Assembly: GCA_044870295.1 (NCBI GenBank)
Contig: JBIOYQ010000019.1
Coordinates: 1 to 6,236 of the forward strand
Direction of reading: 5' to 3'
DNA: 6,236 nucleotides
DNA from: AC-52 sp044870295
GTDB taxonomy: Bacteria > Actinomycetota > UBA4738
Shown: piece after piece, positions 6,082-6,236 of the stretch
Position numbering within the stretch: position 1 is the first letter of the stretch
Layout of the letters: each line of letters begins with the position of its first letter
The notes under the pieces: generated by a model
What the model was told of the DNA's origin: nothing
The model's database searches: none
Seen by the model: only the letters and a program-made list of their open reading frames with translations
Position numbers and translations under genes: made by a program

Positions 6082-6236
6082 CTATCGACGAACCGAGCCC
6101 GTCGCCTCGATCCAGCTTGGGTCCTGGGCGAAGGACCCGTTCCTGGCGACGTCGACCAGCGGCCCGGGCTCCCCGAGGAACCACCCCTGCCCGAACGGAA
6201 CCCCCATGGCCCGAAGGGTCGCCCCCTCCCTCCCGG
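6082..6236 (-). CDS. EAL-domain protein, C-terminal end (partial, start outside window)
   Basis: Reading the minus strand from base 6234 gives 50 open codons ending in TAG at 6084-6082. The peptide contains LRAMGVPFGQGWFLGEPGPL, which matches the last strand-helix segment of EAL domains (usual form LRxLGVxxGQGYxLGRPxP), followed by a tail of about 25 residues with no recognised domain. EAL domains hydrolyse cyclic-di-GMP, but the catalytic EAL, DDF and Glu/Lys residues lie upstream of the window, so activity and any partner domains (GGDEF, PAS, GAF) cannot be judged. The gene is on the same strand as the operon that follows and ends 72 bases before it. Whether it is cotranscribed or an independent upstream gene is open. 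The family call rests on one motif of about 20 residues but that motif is distinctive. Confidence 0.72.
   Translation of the reverse strand, partial: GREGATLRAMGVPFGQGWFLGEPGPLVDVARNGSFAQDPSWIEATGSVRR

Noticed and set aside
1..6236. CRISPR array, tRNA, rRNA, insertion sequence or phage element
   Set aside because: No regularly spaced repeats, cloverleaf-like segments, transposase motifs or flanking inverted repeats were seen on reading both strands.

Overview
The window is very GC-rich. Every gene I can support lies on the minus strand, so transcription runs from high to low coordinates. GC-ending codons, tight gene packing, ATGA overlaps, a TTG start and the protein families present suggest an Actinomycetota-like soil or environmental bacterium. 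No rRNA or other phylogenetic marker is present, so that placement is an inference.

In transcription order: (1) 6236-6082 is the C-terminal end of an EAL-domain (cyclic-di-GMP phosphodiesterase-type) protein, cut by the window edge. (2) 6081-6010 is a 72-base gap holding a 22-base imperfect palindrome and a good ribosome binding site. (3) 6009-4249 encodes a 586-residue thiamine diphosphate enzyme of the pyruvate oxidase (PoxB) type. (4) 4246-1292 encodes a 984-residue fusion of an FAD-linked 2-hydroxyacid dehydrogenase with an iron-sulfur/CCG-domain oxidoreductase, of the YdiJ / D-lactate or D-2-hydroxyglutarate dehydrogenase type. (5) 1295-1074 is a 73-codon reading frame that looks like the first ~25 and last ~48 residues of an enolase-superfamily (mandelate racemase-like) protein joined in frame with the catalytic middle missing. 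(6) 1070-75 encodes a short-chain dehydrogenase with an apparent C-terminal membrane anchor. The last 74 bases hold at most the start of another small frame.

Genes 3 to 6 are separated by +2, -4 and +3 bases, and each Shine-Dalgarno sequence of genes 4 to 6 lies inside the preceding reading frame. They therefore almost certainly form one translationally coupled operon. A plausible logic is oxidation of a 2-hydroxyacid to a 2-oxoacid by the FAD/Fe-S protein, then oxidative decarboxylation by the PoxB-like enzyme, with electrons from both passing to the respiratory chain. An intact enolase-superfamily dehydratase and the SDR would fit acid-sugar or hydroxyacid catabolism. In this sequence the dehydratase step is broken.

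The most notable observation is the internally deleted enolase-superfamily gene, which keeps both ends, its frame and its coupling to both neighbours. It is either a recent in-frame deletion or an assembly collapse. I see no CRISPR array, tRNA, rRNA, insertion sequence or phage element.
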